Shown here: piece after piece, positions 18,396 to 25,602 of the stretch
How positions within the stretch are numbered: the stretch's first letter is position 1
Layout: every line of letters starts with the position of its first letter
NCBI GenBank assembly: GCA_050950785.1
Contig: JBMNIG010000018.1
Location: 1-54,925 of the forward strand
Reading direction: 5' to 3'
Source of the DNA: JAAYOS01 sp050950785
Lineage (GTDB): Bacteria > Bacillota > Clostridia > Oscillospirales > JAAYOS01
Length of the DNA stretch: 54,925 bases
The notes under the pieces: generated by a model
What the model was told of the DNA's origin: nothing
Databases searched by the model: none
The model's input: the letters and a program-made list of their open reading frames with translations, nothing else
Position numbers and translations under genes: made by a program

Positions 18396-18429
18396 CCCGT
18401 TCGATGTTTCAACTGAAACAAAGAACGGG
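18396..18429 (-). terminator. hairpin after sleB
   Basis: CCCGTTC (18396-18402) pairs with GAACGGG (18423-18429) and encloses an inner palindrome GTTTCAACTGAAAC. On the minus strand it follows the sleB stop by about 45 nt, and the next bases are moderately T-rich (CATTTCTATG). It is a probable terminator; the inner palindrome also resembles parS (see findings). Confidence 0.5.
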
Positions 18430-18474
18430 TGTAAGTGAGCTCCATTATTCCGCTATAAGAAGCGGTCGCTATTA

Positions 18475-19185
18475 TTATTTGCAGAATATATGCTTTCCTA
18501 TTCTCATTACCTGTGGTCTTGACCAAATCCACTTGCTTGTCGCTGTTGACGGATTAAAATAATATATACAACCACCGGTTGGATCCCAGCCATTTAGAGC
18601 ATCGGTAGCAGCCTTATATGCAGAGCTTGCAACCGGTTCATTAAACTGTCCATCCACAATGGCGGTAAAAGCACCGGGTTGATAAATAACGCCTGAAAGT
18701 GTATTGGGAAAGGAAGGATGTTTTACCCGGTTCATAATCACCGCACCGACAGCAACCTGACCTTTATAAGGTTCACCACGTGCTTCTGCGGATATTATAC
18801 GTGCAAGGAGATAGTAATTGTTGTTGTATGACGCACCTGCGCCGCTATCGGTAGAATGATGCTGAAGTCCTAAATATTTTAATGTGACAGGGCCGCAGAT
18901 GCCGTCGACCTTGATGCCCACACTGCGCTGAAAAGCTCTGACTGCAGCAGTGGTCTTTGACCCATATATGCCGTCAATGGAACCTGTGTAGTGGCCGGTA
19001 CGTTGTAAAACTCGTTGTATGTCACGCACAGCCTGCCCCCGCGAACCTTGCTTATATATTGCCGCAGAAGCATTTTGAGCAAAAAGGATCACAGCAATGT
19101 TCAAAAGGAATATCAAAAGCAAAGCAGATACCAGTTTTATTTTTGTATCAGCCAAATTAAACTTTTTGTCGTTTCTATCTGGCAT
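18475..19185 (-). CDS. sleB: SleB-type cell wall hydrolase (spore cortex-lytic)
   Basis: 236 aa. A hydrophobic N-terminal segment (LVSALLLIFLLNIAVILFAQ, residues ~18-37) acts as signal or anchor. Next is a peptidoglycan-binding domain type 1 (residues ~47-108: GSRGQAVRDIQRVLQRTGHY ... DGIYGSKTTAAVRAFQ). The C-terminal Hydrolase_2 domain (~120-236) contains ISAEARGEPYKGQVAVGAVI with the catalytic glutamate region, and GWDPTGGCIYYFNP. SleB enzymes are lytic transglycosylases that degrade cortex during germination. AAGGAGG precedes the ATG. Its usual partner ypeB is not adjacent. A vegetative role for this domain combination cannot be excluded. Confidence 0.88.
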   Translation of the reverse strand: MPDRNDKKFNLADTKIKLVSALLLIFLLNIAVILFAQNASAAIYKQGSRGQAVRDIQRVLQRTGHYTGSIDGIYGSKTTAAVRAFQRSVGIKVDGICGPVTLKYLGLQHHSTDSGAGASYNNNYYLLARIISAEARGEPYKGQVAVGAVIMNRVKHPSFPNTLSGVIYQPGAFTAIVDGQFNEPVASSAYKAATDALNGWDPTGGCIYYFNPSTATSKWIWSRPQVMRIGKHIFCK

Positions 19186-19302
19186 AGTATACCTCCTTTT
19201 CAGGATATAAATAGTGTTGTATGTCTGCTAAGGAAATATACGGCTGATATGTTAGTATTTTTTTCAATAAGAATAATTTAAGGTATACAACAATCAAATC
19301 GC

Positions 19303-19331
19303 TTGACAGTAAAGGTGGATACAATTAGAAT
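19303..19331 (+). promoter_or_regulatory. sigma-A promoter of rny
   Basis: Perfect TTGACA (19303-19308), 17-bp spacer and TAGAAT (19326-19331). It implies a leader of about 140 nt containing a small CGGTG/CACCG hairpin near 19360-19377. Confidence 0.75.
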
Positions 19332-19476
19332 AGTAGAAAGACATATTTTTTGTTTGTTAACGGTGTACGCGAGCACCGTCTAAACGATAATTGTCTACCA
19401 TAGGTTATAATTCAACTTAGATTATCAACCTAGGGTGTTATATGAGTATTTATACGGAGGTGCTTTATAGGACACA

Positions 19477-21060
19477 ATGATTAATCATAACCTAGTCCTT
19501 GCCGCCGGAATCAGTGCGTTGGATATAATTATTCCCGTTGCTGCCGCAGTTGTCACAGGTATTCTATGCTTTATTGCGGGCATTGCATTCCGCAAAAATG
19601 TGGCAGAAAAGGAAATTGGAAGTGCTGAGGAAGAAGCAAAGAGGATTATAAACGAATCCATTAAAAATGCTGAGAATAAAAAACGCGAATCACTCCTTGA
19701 GGTCAAAGAAGAGATCCATAGATCCCGCCTTGAGTATGAGCGGGAGGAAAAGTCCAGAAGACAAGACCTGCAAAAGCAGGAGAGGCGACTGACCCAAAAG
19801 GAAGAGAACTTGGACCGCAAGACGGAGCAGCTTGAAAAGAAGGAAGAGATCCTAAACGAGAAAATCCGAAAAAATGAAGAAGTTCAGCAGCAGCTCCAGG
19901 AACTAAAGAGCAAGCAAACAGAATTACTTGAAAGCATCTCAAGGTTTACAACAGAAGAAGCAAAGAATTATCTTCTAAACCAGCTTGAAGCTGAGGTAGT
20001 GCACGAGAAGGCTGCAAAGCTTAGGGAATTGGAAGCTCGGTATAAGGAAGAGGCAGAAGAGAATGCACGGAAAGTAATTTCTCTGGCAATCCAAAAGTGT
20101 GCGGCAGATCATGTTGCGGAAGCCGCTGTTTCAGTTGTTCCAATACCATCAGACGACATGAAGGGAAGGATTATCGGTCGCGAGGGTCGCAATATCCGTA
20201 CCTTTGAAACCATGACCGGTGTCGACCTCATTATTGACGATACACCTGAGGCAATCACTCTATCAGCATTCGATCCCGTTCGTAGAGAGATAGCACGTAT
20301 AGCACTTGAGAAACTGATAGTTGATGGCCGTATCCATCCTGCCCGAATCGAAGAGATGGTTGAAAAGGCCACCAAAGAGGTGGAGCAGACGATCAAGAAA
20401 GAGGGAGAGCGGGCTGCTTTCGAGACCAATATCCACAACCTGCATCCCGAGATCGTAAAACTGCTTGGCCGCTTGAGATTCCGTACAAGCTATGGACAAA
20501 ACGTGCTTATGCATTCAATTGAGGTAAGCCACATTGCCGGACTTTTAGCTGCTGAGATCGGGGCGGATGTGAATCTGGCTAAACGCGCAGGTCTTCTCCA
20601 TGACCTTGGTAAAGCGGTGGACCACGAGATGGAGGGCTCCCACGTCCAGATTGGTGTAGAGCTGGCCAGGAAGTATAAAGAGAACCCGGCTATAGTTCAT
20701 GCTATACATGCCCATCATGGAGATGTTGAGGCGCAGTCGATCATTGCCTGTCTGGTTCAGGCTGCCGATGCTGTATCAGCGGCAAGGCCGGGTGCCCGAC
20801 GTGAGAATATTGAGACATATATCAAGCGTCTTGAAAAGTTAGAGGAAATTGCAAATACCTACCCCGGAGTGCAGAATTCTTACGCGGTCCAGGCCGGTAG
20901 AGAAATTCGTATCATGGCCAAGCCCGATGAGATTACCGATGATGAGATGATTTTGCTTGCACGAAACCTCTCCAAAAAAATCGAGAACGAGCTTGAATAT
21001 CCCGGACAAATTAAGGTGCATGTCATTCGCGAGACACGCGCTATTGAATACGCGAAATAA
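19477..21060 (+). CDS. rny: ribonuclease Y
   Basis: 527 aa, full length. Order of parts: one N-terminal membrane helix (residues ~8-37), a long charged coiled coil (~45-190), a KH RNA-binding domain with GRIIGREGRNIRTFE near 231, and an HD phosphohydrolase domain with the metal motif HDLGKA near 372 and HAHHGD near 407. RNase Y is the membrane-anchored endonuclease that starts mRNA decay in Firmicutes. GGAGGTG sits 14 nt before the ATG, a long spacing, but no better in-frame start is visible. ricT and ymdB, whose products are linked to RNase Y in Bacillus, are in this window. Confidence 0.97.
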   Translation: MINHNLVLAAGISALDIIIPVAAAVVTGILCFIAGIAFRKNVAEKEIGSAEEEAKRIINESIKNAENKKRESLLEVKEEIHRSRLEYEREEKSRRQDLQKQERRLTQKEENLDRKTEQLEKKEEILNEKIRKNEEVQQQLQELKSKQTELLESISRFTTEEAKNYLLNQLEAEVVHEKAAKLRELEARYKEEAEENARKVISLAIQKCAADHVAEAAVSVVPIPSDDMKGRIIGREGRNIRTFETMTGVDLIIDDTPEAITLSAFDPVRREIARIALEKLIVDGRIHPARIEEMVEKATKEVEQTIKKEGERAAFETNIHNLHPEIVKLLGRLRFRTSYGQNVLMHSIEVSHIAGLLAAEIGADVNLAKRAGLLHDLGKAVDHEMEGSHVQIGVELARKYKENPAIVHAIHAHHGDVEAQSIIACLVQAADAVSAARPGARRENIETYIKRLEKLEEIANTYPGVQNSYAVQAGREIRIMAKPDEITDDEMILLARNLSKKIENELEYPGQIKVHVIRETRAIEYAK

Positions 21061-21078
21061 TTTTCTCAGCAATTAACA

Positions 21079-21122
21079 GGGATGCATGAAAGCATTGATA
21101 GGTTTTCATGTGTCCCTTCTTT
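21079..21122 (+). terminator. intrinsic terminator after rny
   Basis: A 13-bp stem (two G-T pairs) with arms starting GGGATGCATGAAA and ending TTTCATGTGTCCC, followed by TTCTTT. Confidence 0.75.
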
Positions 21123-21201
21123 GACAGTAGCAAATATATCACCAGGTAATATCATTTTGTCATCTGTTGCGAAATGATAAGAATGCATAGGAGATCATAA
21201 A

Positions 21202-21738
21202 ATGAAAAGAAATGTGCGCATGCTGGCGACTAGCGGTTTACTTATTGCCCTGGACGTGGTGTGTACCCGGTTTCTCTCCTTTTATACCCCGGGAAATGTT
21301 GACCGTATAAGCCTTCAGTTTGTACCAAATGCGATGGCGGGTTTTATTTTCGGTCCATATTGGGCAATGCTTATTACCGTGCTTGGAGACACGGTTGGTA
21401 TGCTAATAAACTCCGGCGGGATGATGTTCATGCCGCTTATAACGCTTGCCTGTGCAGTCCGCGGTCTAATATATGGATTGTGCCTACATAAGAAAACGAT
21501 AACAGCGGTCAGATGTATTTTGGCGGTAGCAATATGTACCATTGTAGTTGACCTTGGAATAATGCCATTGGCATTGTCGATATTGTACGGAAAGGCATGG
21601 AGTGCAATAGTCATTGCTAAACTTTTTACGCGCTTAGTGACGATCCCGATCTATGGTTTTGTGCTTTTCAGTGTGACTAAAGCTATGCAAAGGGCAGGAA
21701 TTCCTGGCATATATCATGTTGGTCGGGCAGGTAAGTAG
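21202..21738 (+). CDS. folT: ECF transporter S component, folate family
   Basis: 178 aa with about six hydrophobic segments. The signature region RISLQFVPNAMAGFIFGPYW (residues ~34-53) is typical of FolT-type substrate-binding S subunits; the N-terminal RMLATSGLLIALDVVCTRF fits the same family. Such subunits capture a vitamin and dock to a shared EcfA-EcfA'-EcfT energising module, which is not in the window. AGGAG precedes the ATG. I see no folate riboswitch in the short upstream gap. The folate assignment rests on family resemblance; another vitamin is possible. Confidence 0.8.
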   Translation: MKRNVRMLATSGLLIALDVVCTRFLSFYTPGNVDRISLQFVPNAMAGFIFGPYWAMLITVLGDTVGMLINSGGMMFMPLITLACAVRGLIYGLCLHKKTITAVRCILAVAICTIVVDLGIMPLALSILYGKAWSAIVIAKLFTRLVTIPIYGFVLFSVTKAMQRAGIPGIYHVGRAGK

Positions 21739-21770
21739 ACTATAATATCAAATATATGCAAGAAGCTGGT

Positions 21771-21815
21771 GCTGTCTCACTATGAACTAAATGTTCTAAG
21801 TGAGGCAGCCTTTTA
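21771..21815 (+). terminator. intrinsic terminator after folT
   Basis: 11-bp stem GCTGTCTCACT / AGTGAGGCAGC with an inner GAAC/GTTC pairing, then CTTTT. Confidence 0.85.
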
Positions 21816-21831
21816 TAAAAAGTTACTCAAA

Positions 21832-21861
21832 AAAATAAAAGGCAGGCTCAAAAAGCCCGCC
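21832..21861 (-). terminator. intrinsic terminator after proS
   Basis: On the minus strand: GGCGGGCT-TTTTG-AGCCTGCC (8 bp with one G-T pair), then TTTTATTTTTT. It faces the folT terminator between the convergent genes. About 115 nt separate it from the proS stop. Confidence 0.85.
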
Positions 21862-21976
21862 AATGTTCAAACTATTCTGGCTTTATGAGCCAGATCTTCA
21901 TTTAATGAAAAGAGGACATGCTTCAATAGATATTAAAATCCATTTTGAAACATGCCCTTTCATTCTTGATCCTAAA

Positions 21977-23416
21977 TCAGTAAGCAATACCCCAGTAGAC
22001 CATATGCTTTGCGGGTTTCCCGCAGATAGCACAATCGTCACCAATATGCTCCTGCTCAAACGGTATACATCTCGATGTCATACCGGCTTCTTCTTTGACC
22101 CTGTTTTCGCAGGTCTCATCTCCACACCACATCATCTTAATAAAACCGGTCTTCTCATTTATTATTTTTGCTGCCTCATCAAGTGTATGAGCAGTGTAAG
22201 TGTGGTTTTTGAGATTTTCTTTAGCTCGCTCGAACATGCCTTGCTGAGTTTCATCCAAAAGTTCTTTTATGCGTGTAACCAGATCCTCAAAGGGTATTTG
22301 TTCCTTTGCGCGGTTATCGCGGCGAACTGCGATGCATTGTCCGTTTTCGATATCACGCGGTCCAACTTCGATCCTAAGGGGCACGCCCTTCATCTCATAT
22401 TCGCTGAACTTCCAGCCCGGAGTTTGATCGGAGAAATCAGCCTTTGCTCTGATTCCGGCATTCTGTAATATCTCAAGCAGTTGTGATGCCTTTTCGTTGA
22501 CGCCGGGCTTGTGAGCGGCTATTGGGATAACAACAACTTGAACCGGAGCGACTTTAGGCGGTAACATCAATCCGGAGTTGTCACCATGTGTCATGATAAT
22601 GCCGCCGATAATGCGTGTGCTAACTCCCCAGGAAGTCTGATAGGGAACTTGAAGGGTGTTGTCACGACCTGTAAATTGTATGCCGAATGCTTTGGCAAAT
22701 CCATCGCCGAAGTAGTGGGAAGTTCCGGCCTGCAGAGCCTTGGCGTCATGCATCATGCACTCTATTGTATATGTGGCCTCGGCTCCTGCAAATTTCTCCT
22801 TGTCTGTCTTTTTGCCCTTAACGACAGGCATTGCGAGATAGTTCTCACAAAGGTCGGCATAGATGTCAAGCATACGCATTGTTTCCTCGAGAGCCTCTTC
22901 CGAGGTTTCGTGGAGGGTATGGCCTTCCTGCCAGAGGAATTCGCGGTGGCGAAGGAAGGGGCGTGTGCTTTTTTCCCAACGGAGTACTGAACACCATTGG
23001 TTGTACAATTTGGGCAGATCGCGATATGAGTGGATAATATGAGCATAGTGCTCACAGAAAAGCGTTTCCGAGGTCGGCCTTATGCAAAGCCTTTCCTGAA
23101 GCTTTTCAGATCCACCGTGGGTAACCCAAGCAACCTCAGGTGCAAACCCTTCTATGTGATCCTTTTCCTTCTGAAGGAGACTTTCCGGGATCAGAAGCGG
23201 CATATAGACGTTTTCGTGACCCGTCTGTTTAAACATTGAGTCCAGCTTGTTTTGGATGTTTTCCCAGATGGCATAAGCATAAGGTCGAAGGATCACCAGC
23301 CCTTTTACCGATGAATAATCGATCAGCTCTGCCTTCTTAACAACATCGGTATACCATTGGCCAAAATCCGTCTCCATTGAGGTGATCTCTTCAACAAATT
23401 TCTTTTCTTTTGCCAT
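21977..23416 (-). CDS. proS: prolyl-tRNA synthetase, archaeal/eukaryotic-like type
   Basis: 479 aa. The length, the lack of the bacterial editing insertion, and the C-terminal zinc-binding-like domain ending HMVYWGIAY mark the ~480-aa ProRS class found in some Firmicutes, Thermus and archaea rather than the ~570-aa bacterial type. Class II motifs are present: motif 2 as FLRHREFLWQEGHT near residue 155 with RPTSETLF upstream, and the glycine-rich motif 3 region GGIIMTHGDNSGLMLPP near 275. C-terminal cysteines include CGDETCENR and CAICG. GGGAG precedes the ATG. It lies 72 bp downstream of the mrp gene and is probably co-transcribed. Confidence 0.95.
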   Translation of the reverse strand: MAKEKKFVEEITSMETDFGQWYTDVVKKAELIDYSSVKGLVILRPYAYAIWENIQNKLDSMFKQTGHENVYMPLLIPESLLQKEKDHIEGFAPEVAWVTHGGSEKLQERLCIRPTSETLFCEHYAHIIHSYRDLPKLYNQWCSVLRWEKSTRPFLRHREFLWQEGHTLHETSEEALEETMRMLDIYADLCENYLAMPVVKGKKTDKEKFAGAEATYTIECMMHDAKALQAGTSHYFGDGFAKAFGIQFTGRDNTLQVPYQTSWGVSTRIIGGIIMTHGDNSGLMLPPKVAPVQVVVIPIAAHKPGVNEKASQLLEILQNAGIRAKADFSDQTPGWKFSEYEMKGVPLRIEVGPRDIENGQCIAVRRDNRAKEQIPFEDLVTRIKELLDETQQGMFERAKENLKNHTYTAHTLDEAAKIINEKTGFIKMMWCGDETCENRVKEEAGMTSRCIPFEQEHIGDDCAICGKPAKHMVYWGIAY

Positions 23417-23488
23417 AGGAAATACTCCCTTCAGTATATTATTAGCATAATATTACAAAGTGTTTATTACAATATGATTTGAGTTAGT

Positions 23489-24331
23489 CTATGAAAGCAT
23501 ACTCTCTATCCGTGTAGAGGCTTCGTTTAACCAGTTTCCTTCAAAAAGCTCGATCAAGCCTTCGTCGCTGCCTCTTGATAGCAGAGGTGTAACCGGAATA
23601 CGGGCAAGAATATCGAGCTCAAACTTTTCCGCGACCTGATCCAGCTTACTGTCTCCGAATAGCGCAATTTGCTTATTGCAGTCCGGGCAGAGAACATAGC
23701 TCATGTTTTCGATAACCCCTAATATGGGTATATCCATCATTTTTGCCATATTTACTGCCTTGTGTACAATCATTGATACAAGCTCCTGGGGGGAGGTTAC
23801 GACAATGATTCCGTCAACTGGTATCGATTGAAATATGGTCAATGGTACATCGCCGGTTCCCGGAGGCATGTCAACAAACAAGAAATCAACATCCTCCCAG
23901 ATAACGTCAGTCCAAAACTGTTTTACAACTCCTGCTATAACAGGTCCGCGCCAAATGACCGGAGATGTTTCGTCTTCTAAAAGAAGGTTTACCGACATAA
24001 TATCAATGCCCGTTTTCGTTCTAACAGGGAGAATAGCGGATTCGGTTGCACCGGCTTTTTGATGAAGTCCAAACATCTTTGGAATTGAAGGGCCTGTAAC
24101 ATCAGCATCAAGAATCGCGGTACGATATCCCATGCGGTTAAGTGAGACGGCCAGTAGAGCGGATACCATCGATTTTCCAACGCCGCCTTTTCCGCTTACG
24201 ACCCCAATAACCTTTTTTATTGAGCTTAGTGGATGGGGTGACTCCAAAAAATCAGCAGGATCCATATTACGGGAAGGGCACTCAGCTCCACATGAAGAGC
24301 AGTCGTGTGTGCAGTTATCGATATCGGACAA
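23489..24331 (-). CDS. Mrp/NBP35-family P-loop ATPase (Fe-S carrier)
   Basis: I place the start at TTG 24331 (280 aa), with AGGAG 8 nt upstream; the ATG at 24358 has no ribosome binding site. The N-terminus carries a cysteine cluster (CTHDCSSCGAECPSR). Next come the deviant Walker A GVVSGKGGVGKSMVSALLA, a switch region LDADVTGPSIPKMFG, Walker B DFLFVDMPPGTGDVPLTIFQ and a conserved CPDC motif (YVLCPDCNK) near the C-terminus. These proteins hold and transfer Fe-S clusters to apo-targets. It is first in a probable mrp-proS transcript with a consensus promoter. Confidence 0.9.
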   Translation of the reverse strand: MSDIDNCTHDCSSCGAECPSRNMDPADFLESPHPLSSIKKVIGVVSGKGGVGKSMVSALLAVSLNRMGYRTAILDADVTGPSIPKMFGLHQKAGATESAILPVRTKTGIDIMSVNLLLEDETSPVIWRGPVIAGVVKQFWTDVIWEDVDFLFVDMPPGTGDVPLTIFQSIPVDGIIVVTSPQELVSMIVHKAVNMAKMMDIPILGVIENMSYVLCPDCNKQIALFGDSKLDQVAEKFELDILARIPVTPLLSRGSDEGLIELFEGNWLNEASTRIESMLS

Positions 24332-24390
24332 AAAATCATCTCCTAATATATTAAGCATATAAAATATTGATCAATCTATCTTAAATACAG

Positions 24391-24424
24391 AAAAAAATAA
24401 TCTGTAAATACATAAACAGATTAT
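24391..24424 (-). terminator. AT-rich hairpin with T tract, overlapping the mrp promoter
   Basis: On the minus strand: ATAATCTGT (24424-24416), 10-nt loop, ACAGATTAT (24405-24397), followed by six T residues. It looks like an intrinsic terminator, but the left arm covers the -10 box of the mrp promoter, so a transcript starting there lacks most of that arm. Confidence 0.6.
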
Positions 24425-24448
24425 AGATACCTTTGAATTTATTGTCAA
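24420..24448 (-). promoter_or_regulatory. consensus sigma-A promoter of mrp-proS
   Basis: On the minus strand: perfect TTGACA (24448-24443), 17-bp spacer, perfect TATAAT (24425-24420). Both hexamers and the spacing match the consensus exactly. Confidence 0.85.
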
Positions 24449-24452
24449 GGAA

Positions 24453-24479
24453 AACCCGGCGGACACAGCCCACCGGGTT
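24453..24479 (-). terminator. GC-rich terminator after the DUF4349 gene
   Basis: 10-bp stem AACCCGGTGG / CCGCCGGGTT (one G-T pair) 19 nt after the stop, followed by TTCC. The T tract is short, so the AT-rich hairpin further down may complete termination. Confidence 0.65.
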
Positions 24480-24497
24480 ATAGTTTTTATGAGTTTG

Positions 24498-25493
24498 CTA
24501 TTTATTATCAGTTACATCCGTCTTCAAAGCGGCGGAATTTAGCTTTTTCCTCTTTCGCACTCTTCTTGTAACGAGAATTACTGCTGTGGCAATCATGCCT
24601 AAAATAATCAATACAGGGGAGCTGCCCACAAGCCAGACTATGATATCTTCGCAAGTATCGATTACACGCTTTAATGTAGCGCTAAATCTCGTTGATATTC
24701 TCTCACCAATAGTTTCCGGCTCGGGGGGAGTTGCGGTGTACTCTCTAACCTCTTGTATATATACAGTAACTGTGCTGTATGAAATTAGATCATCGAATTT
24801 TCGGAGGGATCCTGTAAGCCTCTCAATCTCATATCGAACGTTTCCAAGTTCGTTTTCCAACTGCAGAATAAATTGCAGCTCGTCAGTGTATTCCACGTTC
24901 TTAGTTTGTTCCAGCATTTCGAGCAAACGCTCTTCTTTTACTTCAAGCACCCTTAGCCTTGCCTCAGTATCAACATATTCGGCAGTTACGTCTTGAGCGT
25001 TTGTTGAGGAATTAAGTACTGTTGCTACATTACCACTGCTTTTCATAAAGAGCTGAAAGTTCTCGCTTGGGATCCGAACAGTATACCTAGCGTTACGCAA
25101 GCGGAGCTCACCCCGCGAAGTGCGTCCTTCCCCGGTGACTGCTGAAGACTGAACAAAACCTCCACACTCACCTATAAGCGCGTACAGGGCATCGACAGTA
25201 GAGTTAAAGTCAGTTGTTTCAAAGCTGACCTCACCGATCCAAATCATTTTACGAGATGGGTCAACTACGAGATCCCTTACTGGATTGGATACATCATCAA
25301 TATCAGCCTCACCTTTTTCATCTGCGCCGTAACTATAGTAGTTCTCACTAGGTGCTGAAGTAGCGGCAGCTTCCCTCGGTGCGCCAGCGGCGCTGTTCAT
25401 AGTACTTTCTTTAACGCCGCCCATAGAGCTGGCACAGCCAAAAAGTACAGCCAGAGAAAGGATCAACGCAATAAGCAGAAATGTTTTTTTCAT
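24498..25493 (-). CDS. DUF4349-domain lipoprotein
   Basis: 331 aa. The signal MKKTFLLIALILSLAVLFGC ends in a lipobox (Cys20). The mature N-terminus is a low-complexity linker rich in Ala, Ser and Glu. The DUF4349 domain (residues ~80-285) begins RKMIWIGEVSFETTDFNSTV and includes a two-helix coiled coil (TEARLRVLEVKEERLLEMLE ... NELGNVRYEIERLTGSLRK). A transmembrane helix lies at about 291-311 and a basic tail follows. The protein is thus anchored at both ends with an extracytoplasmic domain of unknown function. AGGAGG precedes the ATG; terminators follow. Confidence 0.9.
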   Translation of the reverse strand: MKKTFLLIALILSLAVLFGCASSMGGVKESTMNSAAGAPREAAATSAPSENYYSYGADEKGEADIDDVSNPVRDLVVDPSRKMIWIGEVSFETTDFNSTVDALYALIGECGGFVQSSAVTGEGRTSRGELRLRNARYTVRIPSENFQLFMKSSGNVATVLNSSTNAQDVTAEYVDTEARLRVLEVKEERLLEMLEQTKNVEYTDELQFILQLENELGNVRYEIERLTGSLRKFDDLISYSTVTVYIQEVREYTATPPEPETIGERISTRFSATLKRVIDTCEDIIVWLVGSSPVLIILGMIATAVILVTRRVRKRKKLNSAALKTDVTDNK

Positions 25494-25602
25494 TTTTTCC
25501 TCCTGTTTAAGTCAGCTTGTGCTTGACTAATGATGTATAACCTTTATGGAGCATGCAAGCAAAGGAAAGACGAAACAAAGGCTAAACTTATAAAAGACTA
25601 AA

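Noticed and set aside
21863..22468. Rightward frame of 201 codons
   Set aside because: It is a shadow of proS, which is clearly coding on the opposite strand with all class II motifs.
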